From positions 1 to 64,000 of the forward strand of contig DAINBU010000006.1 of the NCBI GenBank assembly GCA_036732755.1: a stretch of 64,000 nt of DNA. The letters run 5' to 3'. The position numbers and the translations under genes are program-made. Position 1 is the stretch's first letter. Every line of letters begins with the position of its first letter. The notes beneath the pieces were generated by a model. That model was not told the DNA's origin. It searched no databases and saw only the letters and a program-made list of their open reading frames with translations. The DNA is from DASRRB01 sp036732755 (GTDB taxonomy: Bacteria; Planctomycetota; B15-G4; SIAN01). Positions 1-9,918 of this stretch are shown piece after piece.

Positions 1-1
1 T

Positions 2-1186
2 CGCGTGCGCGCTTCGGCCCCCACCCAGCTGATCGTCGAGCGCGACGAGGTCACCGCGCCGGGAGTGTCGCTGAAGGCGGTGCTGGCGCCGGTCGATTCC
101 CACGAGGTGATCGTCGGCGCCGAGGCGTACTTCGAGACCGTCCAGTCGGAGAGCAACACGTTCGACCAGACGACCGGCATCTGGACCGAGAACGCGAGCG
201 GCCGCTATCCCGACGGCGCGCGCTACGACACGTTCGGGGTCTACGCGCTCGACCGCTGGATGCTCGCCGACGACTGGGAGTGGACCAACGGCGTGCGCTA
301 CTCCCGGATCTCGACCGACCTCGACTTCGAGGGGCTGACGGTCGGCACGGCCGGGCCGTTCGGCGCCTTCTCCGAGACCTGGAACGACGTCACCTTCGCG
401 ACGGGGCTCACGTGGAGCCTCTCCGAGCAGGACTCGCTGTACGGCTCGATCAGCCGAGGCTTTCGCGCGCCCAACCTCGACGACCTCGCCGTGGTGGGCG
501 ACTTCTCGGCCGGCAACCGCGTGCCGAACTTCGACGTCGATCCCGAGGTCGTCTGGAACTTCGAGCTCGGTGCACGCCGCGTCGACGAGCGCACGAACGG
601 CGGCGCCGCGCTCTCCTTCGCCTACTACCAGGACCTGCTCACGAACCAGTTCGCGTTCTCGCAGGGCGGAACCAACTTCTTCGTGGTCGACAACGCCGAT
701 CGCGCGACGATCTGGTCGCTGGAGACCTGGCTCGACCGCCGCGTCGTCGACGCCGATCCCCTGGGCCTGGCGCACTATTTCGAGTTCCAGGGCTTAGCCA
801 ACCTCGGACGCAATCGCTCGGCGAACGAACCGGTCAGCAAGGTCCCGCCGCCCGAGGCGCTGCTGGGGTGGCGCGTGGGACCGGCACGCGACCGCACTCC
901 GCGGCGCGGCGACGCGCGCGCGCTCGACTACTTCGGCGAGCTCTTCGCGCGCGGCGCGCTCGCGCAGCGGCGGCTGGCGGAGGTCGACGAGCTCGACCCG
1001 CGCTTCCCCGACGAAGGCACGCCGGCGTGGTGGACGCTCAACGTCCGCGTCGGCGTCGAGGTGGCGCGCGGCCTCTGGCTCACGACCGGCGTCGAGAACC
1101 TCTTCAACTACCGCTACCGCGTCCACGGCAGCGGCATCGACGCCCCGGGACGCAACTTCACGATCGCCGCCGACTACGTCTTCTGA
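2..1186 (+). CDS. TonB-dependent outer-membrane receptor, C-terminal part (truncated by window edge)
   Basis: The frame is open to the left edge, so only the last ~394 residues of a receptor (usually 650-800 aa) are visible; the GTG at base 5 is not the real start. The protein has the alternating aromatic/polar pattern of beta-barrel strands. It carries a GFRAPNLDDL segment and an ENLFNYRYR...GRNF end typical of the last strands of TonB-dependent siderophore/cobalamin/carbohydrate receptors, and it ends in Phe as Bam-assembled barrels do. By family it would import a scarce ligand across the outer membrane using TonB energy. The plug domain and TonB box are outside the window, so the ligand cannot be inferred. 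It converges on the GT-C gene downstream with a 94-bp gap. Confidence 0.85.
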   Translation, partial: RVRASAPTQLIVERDEVTAPGVSLKAVLAPVDSHEVIVGAEAYFETVQSESNTFDQTTGIWTENASGRYPDGARYDTFGVYALDRWMLADDWEWTNGVRYSRISTDLDFEGLTVGTAGPFGAFSETWNDVTFATGLTWSLSEQDSLYGSISRGFRAPNLDDLAVVGDFSAGNRVPNFDVDPEVVWNFELGARRVDERTNGGAALSFAYYQDLLTNQFAFSQGGTNFFVVDNADRATIWSLETWLDRRVVDADPLGLAHYFEFQGLANLGRNRSANEPVSKVPPPEALLGWRVGPARDRTPRRGDARALDYFGELFARGALAQRRLAEVDELDPRFPDEGTPAWWTLNVRVGVEVARGLWLTTGVENLFNYRYRVHGSGIDAPGRNFTIAADYVF

Positions 1187-1280
1187 CGCATCGATCGCCC
1201 GGTGACCTGGTTCGTCAGGGGCGCTTCGAGAGTTCGACGAAGGGGACCTCCGTGAGTCTCGGAAGCGAGTCGCTGCGAAC

Positions 1281-2855
1281 CTACAAGTAGAGGAAGAGCT
1301 CGGCGCTGTCGCTCCCCGACAGGTCCGGGATGCGCAGCGCGCGCGTGACGTAGGCCGGGCTCGGCGGCAGCGGGAGGGGCTGGCTTCGCCAGACGTCGAC
1401 GGTCGGGCGCCAGAGGATCAGGTCGGGGTGGCGCTGCTCGAGATAGGCGCGCGTCGCCTGGATGGCGTGGCCTGGATAGTCGAGCACCCAGGGATCGGAG
1501 TCGACGCGCGCGGTGTAGCGATCGCACAGACCCGACTGGTCGATCGCGAAGAGTCCGGAACAGTAGGGGATCGCGCCCGCATTCGAGACCGCGAGGGTCG
1601 TGTCGCGCGGGCAGATGGCGCGCAGGAGCCGACCCACGGCGAGCCACTCGGCCATCTTCCGCTTCTCGTGCAGCACCGTGTCGACGAGGCCGAGCCGCTC
1701 GGGGGTGTGGGCGCTCCGATACGACGGAAGCAGGCACGCGCCGGCGACGCCCGCGAAGAGCGCGACGGCCACCGCGCCGCGCGCACGACGTCCTGCGCCG
1801 AATCGGCCGAAAGAGACGCACGCCTCGGTCGCGAGCAACACGCCGATCGGGAGGACGGGAACGAGGAAGCGCGCGAGCGGCATGTAATCCCCGCCGGCGC
1901 GGATGACGTATCCGGTCCAGACGACCACGAGCGCGACGAGCAGCAGCGCGGGTGAGCGGCTTCGCGCGGGCGTATCCCGTGAAACCGCGGCGATGACGCC
2001 GATCGCCAGCGCGGCGACAAAGAGCGGATACTCGGTGACGAACGTGCGGACGTAGGCGAATCCCAGGTCGGCGAGCGCCGCGGAGCTGGTCTTGGCGTAG
2101 AAGGTGTTCGGGAGCAGGGCGTCGTAGTACCAGGTCCGCCACGACCAATAGGGCACGACGACCAGCGCATACGCCGCGGCGAAGGCCGCGGTCGCGCGCA
2201 AGGTCGCCGACCGGTCGCCGGGATGCGCGCGCACGGCGCGAACGCCGAGATGGACCGCGGCCACCGATGCGAAGAGGGCGCCGTCGGGCCGCACGAGCGT
2301 CGCGACTCCGAAGAGGAGACCGGGAAGCCAGCGCGAGCCTTCGCCCTTCCCGCCGCGGACGTGCACCGCGAGTGCGCCGACCACGACGGCCGCGAACAGA
2401 CCCGTCTCGAGCCCGCTCACGCACCAGAGCAGCACGGGCCCGAGCGCAGCGAGCAGCCCGAGCGCGAGCAGCCGTCCGCTCCATCGCCAGGCGAAGACGG
2501 CCGTTCCGAGCGCGTCGGTGGTGAATCCCAACAGCGCCATCGACGCGATGCCGAGCCCGAGCGACGTCGCCTCGGCCGATGCGCCGCACGCCATCCCGGC
2601 GCCGACGAGCACGGTCCAGAGGAAGTTGGTGTACCCGTCGACGCGCTCGCCGGGATTGAACACGAGCCCGTGGCCGGCGACGAGATTGCCCGCATATCGG
2701 AAGGAGATATAGGCGTCGTCGACCACGCAGCGGAGCGCTGCCGCGTGCCACGCCGCCGCGGCAGCGATCGCGAGGAGCGCCGCGCCGATCGCCGCCGCGC
2801 GCAGACGGCGCGCATCTGCGCCCGCGCCCGCGGCGATGTGCGTCGGACGTGACAT
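1281..2855 (-). CDS. GT-C-fold glycosyltransferase-like polytopic membrane protein
   Basis: A 524-aa protein with about 10 hydrophobic segments and a short C-terminal soluble part. After the first membrane helix it has the motif DDAYISFRYA, then GLVFNP and GYTNFLW. This is the conserved first periplasmic loop of a GT-C family related to GT39/ArnT and arabinofuranosyltransferases, where the acidic pair binds the polyprenyl-phosphate sugar donor. The inferred role is transfer of a sugar from a lipid-linked donor to an envelope glycan or protein; the substrate is unknown. The start is the ATG at 2855; upstream codons in the same frame run into the divergent neighbour and lack protein-like composition. 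It is divergent from another GT-C-like gene with only 39 bp between starts, so the two probably share a compact control region. Confidence 0.8.
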   Translation of the reverse strand: MSRPTHIAAGAGADARRLRAAAIGAALLAIAAAAAWHAAALRCVVDDAYISFRYAGNLVAGHGLVFNPGERVDGYTNFLWTVLVGAGMACGASAEATSLGLGIASMALLGFTTDALGTAVFAWRWSGRLLALGLLAALGPVLLWCVSGLETGLFAAVVVGALAVHVRGGKGEGSRWLPGLLFGVATLVRPDGALFASVAAVHLGVRAVRAHPGDRSATLRATAAFAAAYALVVVPYWSWRTWYYDALLPNTFYAKTSSAALADLGFAYVRTFVTEYPLFVAALAIGVIAAVSRDTPARSRSPALLLVALVVVWTGYVIRAGGDYMPLARFLVPVLPIGVLLATEACVSFGRFGAGRRARGAVAVALFAGVAGACLLPSYRSAHTPERLGLVDTVLHEKRKMAEWLAVGRLLRAICPRDTTLAVSNAGAIPYCSGLFAIDQSGLCDRYTARVDSDPWVLDYPGHAIQATRAYLEQRHPDLILWRPTVDVWRSQPLPLPPSPAYVTRALRIPDLSGSDSAELFLYL

Positions 2856-2894
2856 CGACGCGAATCGTAGCGCGCCTCGGAAAGGCGGGTTACC

Positions 2895-5066
2895 GTGGCG
2901 ACCTTCGGCGCCGTCGTCTTCGCCGTCGGACCAAAGAAGATGCCCGTCTTCTGGTTCCTGCTCGATCAAGCGCTCGCCATCGCCTTCGCGACGGTCGTCG
3001 CGTCGCGATGCGCTGCGAACGAAACCTGGCGCCGGCTCCTCGTCGGCTGCGTCGTATTCGTGGCGATCACGTGCGTGTCGACCCTGGTCGCCGGCGTCCT
3101 CGGCCACCTCGACGCGGTCGGGGTCACGGTGGTCCTCGTCGCGGCGACGCTCCCGCTGCTCGTCGCACGCATCCGGAGCGGTCCGCAACCGGCGACCGCC
3201 GCGTCCGCGCAACCGGTCCGCGGCCGATGGAGGGACGTCGCGCTTCCGATCGCGCTCGCAGGGTTCACCGGCGTGGCGATCTGCCGCGTCGCGATCGACG
3301 GAAGCGGGATCTCGTGGGACGACCTGAGCTACCACGCGGCGCTCCCCGTCCACTGGTTGACGACGCGGCGCATCGACCTGCCCGCGTTCACCTACCAGGC
3401 GTACTTCCCGATGAACGCGGAGCTGATGGCCTCCTGGTTCCTCCTGCCCTTCCACGCCGATGCGGCCGCGAGCTTCGCCGGCGCGCTCTTCCTCGCCATC
3501 GCGGCGATCTCCCTGTTCGGGCTCGCGCGCATGCAAGGCGCGACGCCAACGACCGCGTTCGCGCTGGTCGTCGCGCTGCTGGTCTCGACGTCGACGTGGA
3601 AAGTCGCGGCGACGTTCTGCGCGACGGACCTCGCGGGACCGGCCCTCGTCCTCGCGGCGCTGGCTCTCGCCGGCAGATCCGGGGATCGTCGACCGGCGCG
3701 CCGCGACCGGACCTTCCTCTACGTCGGGCTCGCCGCCGGTTTCGCGGTCGGCTGCAGACCCAACTTCGCTCCGGCGCTGCTCCTGATCGGCGCGTGGCGC
3801 GGTTGGCTCGCGTGGCGCGACCGCGAGGACCGCAACGCGTGGCGGGACGTGGCCTGGCTCCTCGCCGGCGCGCTCGTGACCGGTTCGTTCTGGTACGTCC
3901 GAAACGCGGTGACCACCGGCAATCCGCTCTATCCGCTGCAGTTCGGTCCTTGGGAGGGTCCGCTTCGAGGAGAGCCGCTCGAGCAGACCCGCCTGATCGC
4001 GTGGATGAACCGCGCAGGAGTCTGGACCCATCCCGAATTCCTGCACCGCCTGACGAACCTCCTGACCGGCTGGCCGGACGTCATCGGGCTCCTCGGCGCG
4101 ATCGGGTACCTGTCGCTGCTCATGCGCACGTCGAGCGACCGCGACGCGTCACGGCCGGCCCGTTCCTTCCGGGCGCTCCTCTCGCTGGTCGGCATCGTGA
4201 GCGTCGCGATCTATCCGTGGCTCCCGTTCTCCGCGACGTGCAATCGGCCCGGCATCGCGCCGCTCAACGGCCAGGAGTCGCGCTACCTCGTCCTCATGCA
4301 TGCGCTGGGCGTGGCGCTGCTCGCGGGATCCTTCCGGCCGGAGCGATGGCGGAAGGTCGCGCTCGTGGGCATCGGCCTCGCCTGCGTCGTCGCGACGCCG
4401 CGGCTCGTCTCGGCCTGGAGCCCGGCGGGCTGCGCCGCGTTCGTGCTGGCGGCGCTGGGCTCCGCGCTCCCGCTCGCGGCGTGGCGGAGCCGTCCGAGGA
4501 TCGCGCGATCGTGCGTCGTGCTGCTGGTGGTCGCGGTGCTCGGGGTCTTCGCGCACTTCGCCGCGCGCAAGCAGGCGCAGATCGACGACAGCATCTTCTC
4601 GTTCGAGGCGGCGAAGGGGCCGATCGGACGGGCGTGGCAGGAGATCGATCGGCTGCCGGCGGGCTCGCGCGTCACGGTCTTCGCGAGCGATCCTCTCGAG
4701 AACGTGCAGATCTATCCGCTCTTCGGGCGGCGCTGGCAGCTCGAGCCGCGCTTCCTCGACGCCGACGGATCGGAGCATCGCCCGCTCCACCTCGCGCCGC
4801 CGGTCGGCTGGTGGAGCGCGTGGAATCCGCCGGCGATCCGCTGCGCCTCCTCCGAGTTTCTGGGCCATCTGCGGAGCGCGCGCATCGACTTCGTGCTCTG
4901 CACCCGTTGGATGAGCGGGAAGTGGCCGAAGCAGCAGTCCCTGCTCTGCGCCGAGCGGCGCGCGCGCGTCGTCTACCGGGACGACCTCTCCACGATCTGG
5001 CAGGTCTCCGACGGTCGCGTGGTCGCTGCGGCCGACTCCGCCGCGCGCGCGTCCCTTGGAAAGTGA
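2895..5066 (+). CDS. GT39/ArnT-like polytopic membrane protein
   Basis: A 723-aa polytopic protein with many Ala/Leu/Val-rich helices and a C-terminal soluble region of roughly 150 residues. After the first helices it has a WDDLSYHAALPVHW segment followed by TYQAYFPMNAE. This places acidic residues in the first large loop as in GT-C glycosyltransferases of the GT39 type, although the motif is less canonical than in the divergent neighbour. The start is a GTG at 2895 preceded by GGAAAGG; an ATG at 2940 is an alternative that would remove 15 residues. The paired divergent arrangement suggests joint work on an envelope glycan. No acceptor can be named. Confidence 0.65.
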   Translation: MATFGAVVFAVGPKKMPVFWFLLDQALAIAFATVVASRCAANETWRRLLVGCVVFVAITCVSTLVAGVLGHLDAVGVTVVLVAATLPLLVARIRSGPQPATAASAQPVRGRWRDVALPIALAGFTGVAICRVAIDGSGISWDDLSYHAALPVHWLTTRRIDLPAFTYQAYFPMNAELMASWFLLPFHADAAASFAGALFLAIAAISLFGLARMQGATPTTAFALVVALLVSTSTWKVAATFCATDLAGPALVLAALALAGRSGDRRPARRDRTFLYVGLAAGFAVGCRPNFAPALLLIGAWRGWLAWRDREDRNAWRDVAWLLAGALVTGSFWYVRNAVTTGNPLYPLQFGPWEGPLRGEPLEQTRLIAWMNRAGVWTHPEFLHRLTNLLTGWPDVIGLLGAIGYLSLLMRTSSDRDASRPARSFRALLSLVGIVSVAIYPWLPFSATCNRPGIAPLNGQESRYLVLMHALGVALLAGSFRPERWRKVALVGIGLACVVATPRLVSAWSPAGCAAFVLAALGSALPLAAWRSRPRIARSCVVLLVVAVLGVFAHFAARKQAQIDDSIFSFEAAKGPIGRAWQEIDRLPAGSRVTVFASDPLENVQIYPLFGRRWQLEPRFLDADGSEHRPLHLAPPVGWWSAWNPPAIRCASSEFLGHLRSARIDFVLCTRWMSGKWPKQQSLLCAERRARVVYRDDLSTIWQVSDGRVVAAADSAARASLGK

Positions 5067-5126
5067 ATCGCCCGAGGAGTCCGGGGCCGCGCGGCTCCGA
5101 CGGGATCGCTTTCGCGAAGTGCTTCG

Positions 5127-5786
5127 TCAGAACGAGAAGTGCAGGCCGACGCTCACGAGGTAGAGGTAGTCGCCGTCGCCCAGCATGACCTGGGGATTGA
5201 CGGTGATGCGAAGGCGATCGGCGAGCGCGAAGCCGCCGAGTCCGCCGGCCACGAAGCCGACGCCGTCGTCGGCGCTCGCCACGTCCGTGATGCCGACGTA
5301 CTGCACTCCGGCCTGCGCGAGGAGCAGCCACGTCCGGTCCCGGATCACCGTGAAGTCGACGCCGAGCGACCCCAGCAGCACGGCGCCGCGCGTGTCGTCC
5401 GTGGTGGCGTCGACGTCGCGATCGAGGGATCCCCCACCGGCCTGGAGATAGATCCCCAGGTCGTCTCGGTTCATCCCGAAGAGGCCGCGCGACAGCAACG
5501 GCGAGGGCGCCCGGACGAGCACGCCCGCGGCGACCTTCGGATCGGCGTCGTAGTCGCTGCTGAAGCCGAGGAGGCCGGCCCAGACGTTTCCCTCGAGGCG
5601 GTCGAGATCGAGGATCCCGGTCGCGTCGGCACGCGGAGATGCAGGAACCGATGGATCCTGCTGCTCGAGCGTCGGCGCGGGAGCCCGAGCCTCACTGGAA
5701 CGAGGGGTCGGCTCGAACTCCGCGAGCGCCGGCGTCGAATGGCAGGCGCTCGTCGTGAGGAGCGCGATGAACGCGAGCCTCAGCAT
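5127..5786 (-). CDS. Predicted lipoprotein with small outer-membrane beta-barrel
   Basis: A 219-aa protein. Its N-terminus is a short lipoprotein-type signal peptide ending TTSAC, so Cys15 is the probable lipidated residue. A Pro/Ser/Glu-rich linker follows to about residue 55. The rest alternates Gly/aromatic strands (for example GVDFTVIRDRTWLLLAQAG) and ends in HFSF, typical of small OmpA/OmpW-like eight-stranded barrels. No specific family was recognised, and barrel plus lipobox is an unusual pairing. It lies 33 bp upstream of the Calx-beta lipoprotein's stop codon, on the same strand, so the two are probably cotranscribed. Confidence 0.6.
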   Translation of the reverse strand: MLRLAFIALLTTSACHSTPALAEFEPTPRSSEARAPAPTLEQQDPSVPASPRADATGILDLDRLEGNVWAGLLGFSSDYDADPKVAAGVLVRAPSPLLSRGLFGMNRDDLGIYLQAGGGSLDRDVDATTDDTRGAVLLGSLGVDFTVIRDRTWLLLAQAGVQYVGITDVASADDGVGFVAGGLGGFALADRLRITVNPQVMLGDGDYLYLVSVGLHFSF

Positions 5787-5819
5787 GGCGGGATTCCCGT
5801 CGGTCTGCTCACGCTCGAC

Positions 5820-8606
5820 TCACTGGGTTCTCGTGTACCCGATCGAGAAGTTTCCGTCGTCGTCCTCGCCCGCGAACCAGACGTGGAATGTCGACCCGAC
5901 CTTGAGCACCCATGGGGCCGACAGTCCGCGCTCGTCGAAGGAACCGTTCGCTCCGAGGTCGAGGACCGGGTTGTTGGCGTACCTCGACCACGAGATCCCA
6001 TCCGTGGAGACCGCGAGACCCAGGCGGTGCCTGAAGTCGATGCCCGTGCCCGCGTAGCACATGATGTAGGTCGAGCCCTCGAGGATCACGCAGGGCTGCC
6101 GCACGCCCCGCTCGTCGAAGCCGCCAATGGTTCCTTCATGCAGCACGGGGTCGCCGTGCTTCGTCCAGACCATTCCGTCGGGCGACGTCGCATACCCGAT
6201 CCGCTCGACGCCCGCGGCGTCGGTTCCCTGGTACCACATCTTGTAGATGCCGGCGTCGAAGAGGACGTGGGGTGACGTCACGTCGATCGCGTCGAAGGCG
6301 CCCTTCGTCGGAGAGAGGACGGCGACGGTCGGGCCGCCGGGCGACGACGTGTGCTTCAACCATTCGACGCCGTCCAGCGATACGGCGTGGGCGATCTCGA
6401 GCCGGTCGAGGGAATCCTCCCGGCAGGAGAACCACATCCGATAGGTGGTGCCGTCGAATTGGACGCTGGGAGCTCCCACGCCTCGACCGTCGATCTCGCC
6501 CCGGTCTCTCAACCTCCCCGCGTGTCCGAGCACGGGATTCGACGGGTCCTTCGCGAACGGGCCCGGCGCGACCGTCGACGTCGCGTACCCCACGCCCTCG
6601 TGCTTCTCGCCGCGATGGTTGAAGCCCTCGTACCACATGTGGAACGTCCCATTGATCTCGAGGACGCTCGGCTCGCGGACCGATTCGTCGTCCCACTCGT
6701 CCTGGGACCCCGGATCGAGCGAGCCGCCGACGGGTGGCAGCAGGTTCACCAGCGGCGGCTGGATCGGGACGTCGTCGTCGTTGTTCACCACGTCGACCGA
6801 GAAGGGCGGGCGCGTGTTGTAGATCGGATCGGCACTGCTCGGCGTGCCCGTGAGCGTGTAGGTGACCGGTCCGTCCACGACGCCGTCGTCGACCCCCGTG
6901 ACCGTCACGATCTGGGGAACCAGCGCGCTGCCGTCGGCGGGGAAGACGAGAGAGGTCGTCGAGAGTGCACCCTCGTTGGTGTTGAGGCCCGTCAACGTGA
7001 TCGTCACGGGGGCCGTGGGGATCGACTCCAGGACGACCAGGATCTGGGTCGACGTGCCGGTTTCGCTGGTCGTCAGCTCGTCGTAGAGGACGACGATCCC
7101 GGCGACGTCGTCGTCCACGTTCGTGACCGTGACGGAGGGCGGCACCAGATTCTGGTAGTCGAGATCGGCGGTGGTCGCGTCCGCGCCGAGCTGGATCGAA
7201 TGGACGCGGTCGCCGTCGACGACGAGATCGTCCACCGGCGTCACGGTGACGGTCTGCGGCTCGAGCGCCGTGGCGTCGGGCAGGAAGGTCAGGCTGCTCG
7301 GAGTGACGGCGCCCTCGGTCGCATCGAGGCTCGTCACGGGAATGGTGACCGTGCTCGACGGGATGGTGTGGAGATTCACCTCGAAGGTGGCGACGGCGGT
7401 GGAGCCCTCGGTCGTGACGCATTCGACGGGTTCGACCCGGAATCCGGCGACGTCGTCGTCGAGATTCGTGACGGTCGGCGAAACGGGCACGACCGCCAGG
7501 TACTCCGGGGAGCTGCTCGGATCGACCGTGATCTGGATCGGGCCGGTCGCGTCGCCGTCGATCACGGGATCGGGATCGTCGACGCCGACGACGAAGACGA
7601 TCTGGGGCGTGAACCAGTTGGCCCCGTCGAAGTCGAGCGACTGGGAGACGGCGGGCCCGCTCGAGGCCGTGGCGACCAGCCATTCGAGGGCATCGGAAGA
7701 GGTGAGGTTGAGGCGCACCGGAGCCGTCGGAGCGGCATTGAGGACGACGGCGAAGAGGTCGGAATCCCCGGCCTCCGACGTGAACAGATCCTCGGTCGGC
7801 GTCACCGTGATCCCCGCGGTGTCGTTGTCGAAGTGGACGACCGCCACGCTCGGGGTCGCCAGTCCGCCGAAGTCCGGGTCGGTGCTGACCGCGGGGCCGG
7901 TGTCGATCGTGTAGGGACTCGGCGGATTGATGGTGGGCGAGGAGTCGTCTTGGCCGGTCACCGTCACGGTCTGCGCCACGTTCCAGTCCGCCGGGGTGAA
8001 GACGACCGACGAGGGCGCCACCGTGCCCAGCTTCGGGTCGGAGCTGGCGATCGGGATCGTGACGTCGGCGGAGGGCGCCGCGTCGAGGACGATGGTGAAC
8101 GTGGCGGTGCTCCCGCTCTCGCAGGTCGCGAGTCCGCTGTCGGGGACGACGGTGACGCCCGCGACGTCGTCATTGCGGTTCGTGATCGACACGTCGGGCG
8201 GGTCGACGGCGGAGTACTGGGGATCGGCGGACACCGCGGGTGACAGCACGATCGTGTACGCGACGTCGCCGTCGATCGAGGGGTCGTTCTCGCCGGTCAC
8301 GATGACCCCTTGCGGCGCGTCCCAGTCGAGCGGCGTGAACGTCAGGGTGTCCTTCGACGCATAGCCCTCCGCGGGATCGGAGCTGGCGACGTTCACGACG
8401 ACGTCAGCCGTCGGCGCGACGTCGAGGACGACCGTGAAGGCGGCGCGTGCGCCCCCCTCGGTCGTGACCAGGCCCGCAACCGGCGAGACGGTGAAGGTGC
8501 CGAGCCCGGGAACGACGCCGATCTGCGGCGCGTCGTCGATGCCGAAGCAGCCCGCGAGCGCGGCGAGCGCGGTCCATCCGAAGATCCGGGCGGCGCCGTT
8601 CTTCAT
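5820..8606 (-). CDS. Surface lipoprotein with five Calx-beta-like repeats and a C-terminal beta-propeller
   Basis: A 928-aa protein with signal peptide and lipobox LAGC near residue 20. Five repeats of about 112 aa follow. Each begins VAG(V/I/F)xV, has a (T/S)E(G/A/S) segment and FxVVLxxxPTAxV, and ends in a TNxDDD/NDD motif, as in Calx-beta/VCBS-type Ig-like domains; the Asp clusters suggest Ca2+ binding. The last ~310 residues have repeated 'REPSV...FHMWYEG', 'GAPSVQFDGTTYRMWFS' and 'SAPWVLKVGSTFHVWFAG' elements about 60 residues apart, a five-bladed GH43/GH130-like propeller. The GH catalytic residues were not identified, so carbohydrate binding or hydrolysis is only a guess. The start is the ATG whose signal peptide begins MKNGAARIFG. 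Confidence 0.75.
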   Translation of the reverse strand: MKNGAARIFGWTALAALAGCFGIDDAPQIGVVPGLGTFTVSPVAGLVTTEGGARAAFTVVLDVAPTADVVVNVASSDPAEGYASKDTLTFTPLDWDAPQGVIVTGENDPSIDGDVAYTIVLSPAVSADPQYSAVDPPDVSITNRNDDVAGVTVVPDSGLATCESGSTATFTIVLDAAPSADVTIPIASSDPKLGTVAPSSVVFTPADWNVAQTVTVTGQDDSSPTINPPSPYTIDTGPAVSTDPDFGGLATPSVAVVHFDNDTAGITVTPTEDLFTSEAGDSDLFAVVLNAAPTAPVRLNLTSSDALEWLVATASSGPAVSQSLDFDGANWFTPQIVFVVGVDDPDPVIDGDATGPIQITVDPSSSPEYLAVVPVSPTVTNLDDDVAGFRVEPVECVTTEGSTAVATFEVNLHTIPSSTVTIPVTSLDATEGAVTPSSLTFLPDATALEPQTVTVTPVDDLVVDGDRVHSIQLGADATTADLDYQNLVPPSVTVTNVDDDVAGIVVLYDELTTSETGTSTQILVVLESIPTAPVTITLTGLNTNEGALSTTSLVFPADGSALVPQIVTVTGVDDGVVDGPVTYTLTGTPSSADPIYNTRPPFSVDVVNNDDDVPIQPPLVNLLPPVGGSLDPGSQDEWDDESVREPSVLEINGTFHMWYEGFNHRGEKHEGVGYATSTVAPGPFAKDPSNPVLGHAGRLRDRGEIDGRGVGAPSVQFDGTTYRMWFSCREDSLDRLEIAHAVSLDGVEWLKHTSSPGGPTVAVLSPTKGAFDAIDVTSPHVLFDAGIYKMWYQGTDAAGVERIGYATSPDGMVWTKHGDPVLHEGTIGGFDERGVRQPCVILEGSTYIMCYAGTGIDFRHRLGLAVSTDGISWSRYANNPVLDLGANGSFDERGLSAPWVLKVGSTFHVWFAGEDDDGNFSIGYTRTQ

Positions 8607-8749
8607 CGGGCGGGCGATGCTAGCCGTGCTCCGCGCGTCGGGATCCACGACATTCGGAAGCTCACGCCGCGTCCGACGCTACCGAAAGCGCACCTCAGAC
8701 TCGGCCGAGCAACGAGGCGCCGTTCAGCACTGCAGGGTCACGGTCCCTG

Positions 8750-9889
8750 TCACTGCTCCCGCCACGACAGCACGCGCACGCCACCGGACGTGGAGGCGAT
8801 GTCGAGGCCCTGCGAGCTGTACTCGACCTGGACCGTGCCGTTGATCTCGAGGTCCTCGTGCGGCGCGCCCGGAGGGTCCTGCCCCCACAGCAGCATCGCG
8901 CCGTACAGCTCCTTCGCGCCGCCGCCGCCTTGGAACGACACGTTTCCGCGGACCAGGACCAGCCCGGCGAATTCGAAGTGGCCGTCGATCTCGAGGTCGC
9001 CGTCGACGATGAGGATGCCCGCGCCCTGCGTCTCGCCGTGCAACTTGAGGTCGCCGGTCGCATGCGCGATCACGCCCTTGCGATTCGCGTAGTCGCCGAT
9101 GGTGCCGCTGAACGACGTCCCGTCGTTCCATTCGATCGACGCGAGCGGACCGAGCATCTCGAGGTAGTGGTCGAAGTCCAACGCGTCCGTCTGGCCGATC
9201 GCGGGATCGGGCAGGTTGCCCACGATGTGCGCCTTCTGGTTGTTGCTCACCTGCGCGATCACGCCGCTCGGGTCCCCGTTGATCCCGACCGCCGCGCGCG
9301 CGGCCTCGGGCCCGTCGGATCCGTCGAGGTTCTCGTCGTTCCCCGAGAGCTCGAACGCACCGCCGTTCAGGTCGATCTTCGCGGCCGGATCGTCGATGTA
9401 GATGGCCTGTCCGAAGGAGAACTCGAAGTCGGTCACCTCGGCCACGACGTTCGTCGTCGAGTGGTAGGAGCGGACGGCCGGATTCGTCTCGCCTCCGGGC
9501 GAAGAATTGAGCCAGCCGTCGGAGCGGATGGAGAAGATGTTCTTCTCCTTCTCGTCGTCGACGAGGCCGTTCTTGTCGTCGTCGATCCCGTCGCCCAGCC
9601 ACGGAGTCCCGCGCACGCGCGCGGTGCCGCCGTTGATGGAGAGGTCGAATTCCCCGTTCAGCGTGCGCGCCTCCTCGAGCCGGGACAGCGCGTCCTGCGC
9701 TCCGGTGAAGGAGGTGATCGCGGCCGTCGTCCGACCGAGCTCCTGCTCGCACTGGTCGTGGTGCGCCACGGAGACCGTCAGCAGGGCGCCGATGGCGACG
9801 AGCAGCGGGATGGCGGCGACCAGCACCAGGATGCTGATGGCGCCTCGCTCGGGAACGGGTTGCGGTTCTTGCGTTTCGTATGCGTTCAT
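8750..9889 (-). CDS. PilX-like minor pilin assembly protein
   Basis: A 379-aa protein with a short N-terminal leader, then RGAISILVLVAAIPLLVAIGALL, a single hydrophobic helix like that of PilX/type IV minor pilins, and a large C-terminal region. The start ATG at 9889 is supported by GAGGAAC about 7 nt upstream; a longer form starting at 9922 would overlap pilW and lacks such a site. The C-terminal half contains Gly/Asp-rich strands (DGDLEIDGHFEFAGLVLVRGNVSF) like the polymer-forming/beta-helical part seen in some PilX-like proteins. It is the last of three minor-pilin genes (PilV-like, PilW-like, PilX-like), probably forming the initiation complex of a type IV pilus or pseudopilus. Confidence 0.65.
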   Translation of the reverse strand: MNAYETQEPQPVPERGAISILVLVAAIPLLVAIGALLTVSVAHHDQCEQELGRTTAAITSFTGAQDALSRLEEARTLNGEFDLSINGGTARVRGTPWLGDGIDDDKNGLVDDEKEKNIFSIRSDGWLNSSPGGETNPAVRSYHSTTNVVAEVTDFEFSFGQAIYIDDPAAKIDLNGGAFELSGNDENLDGSDGPEAARAAVGINGDPSGVIAQVSNNQKAHIVGNLPDPAIGQTDALDFDHYLEMLGPLASIEWNDGTSFSGTIGDYANRKGVIAHATGDLKLHGETQGAGILIVDGDLEIDGHFEFAGLVLVRGNVSFQGGGGAKELYGAMLLWGQDPPGAPHEDLEINGTVQVEYSSQGLDIASTSGGVRVLSWREQ

Positions 9890-9918
9890 CGTGTGTTCCT
9901 CGCTCGAGAACTCGACCT

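Noticed and set aside
2849..5188. A very long second-frame ORF over the GT39-like gene, and similar long ORFs antisense to most genes
   Set aside because: High GC removes stops from other frames. These are rich in Arg/Ala/Pro, lack domains and mirror the codon pattern of the real gene.
8695..9063. Arg-rich minus-strand ORF inside the PilX-like gene
   Set aside because: Shadow of the PilX-like gene in another frame.
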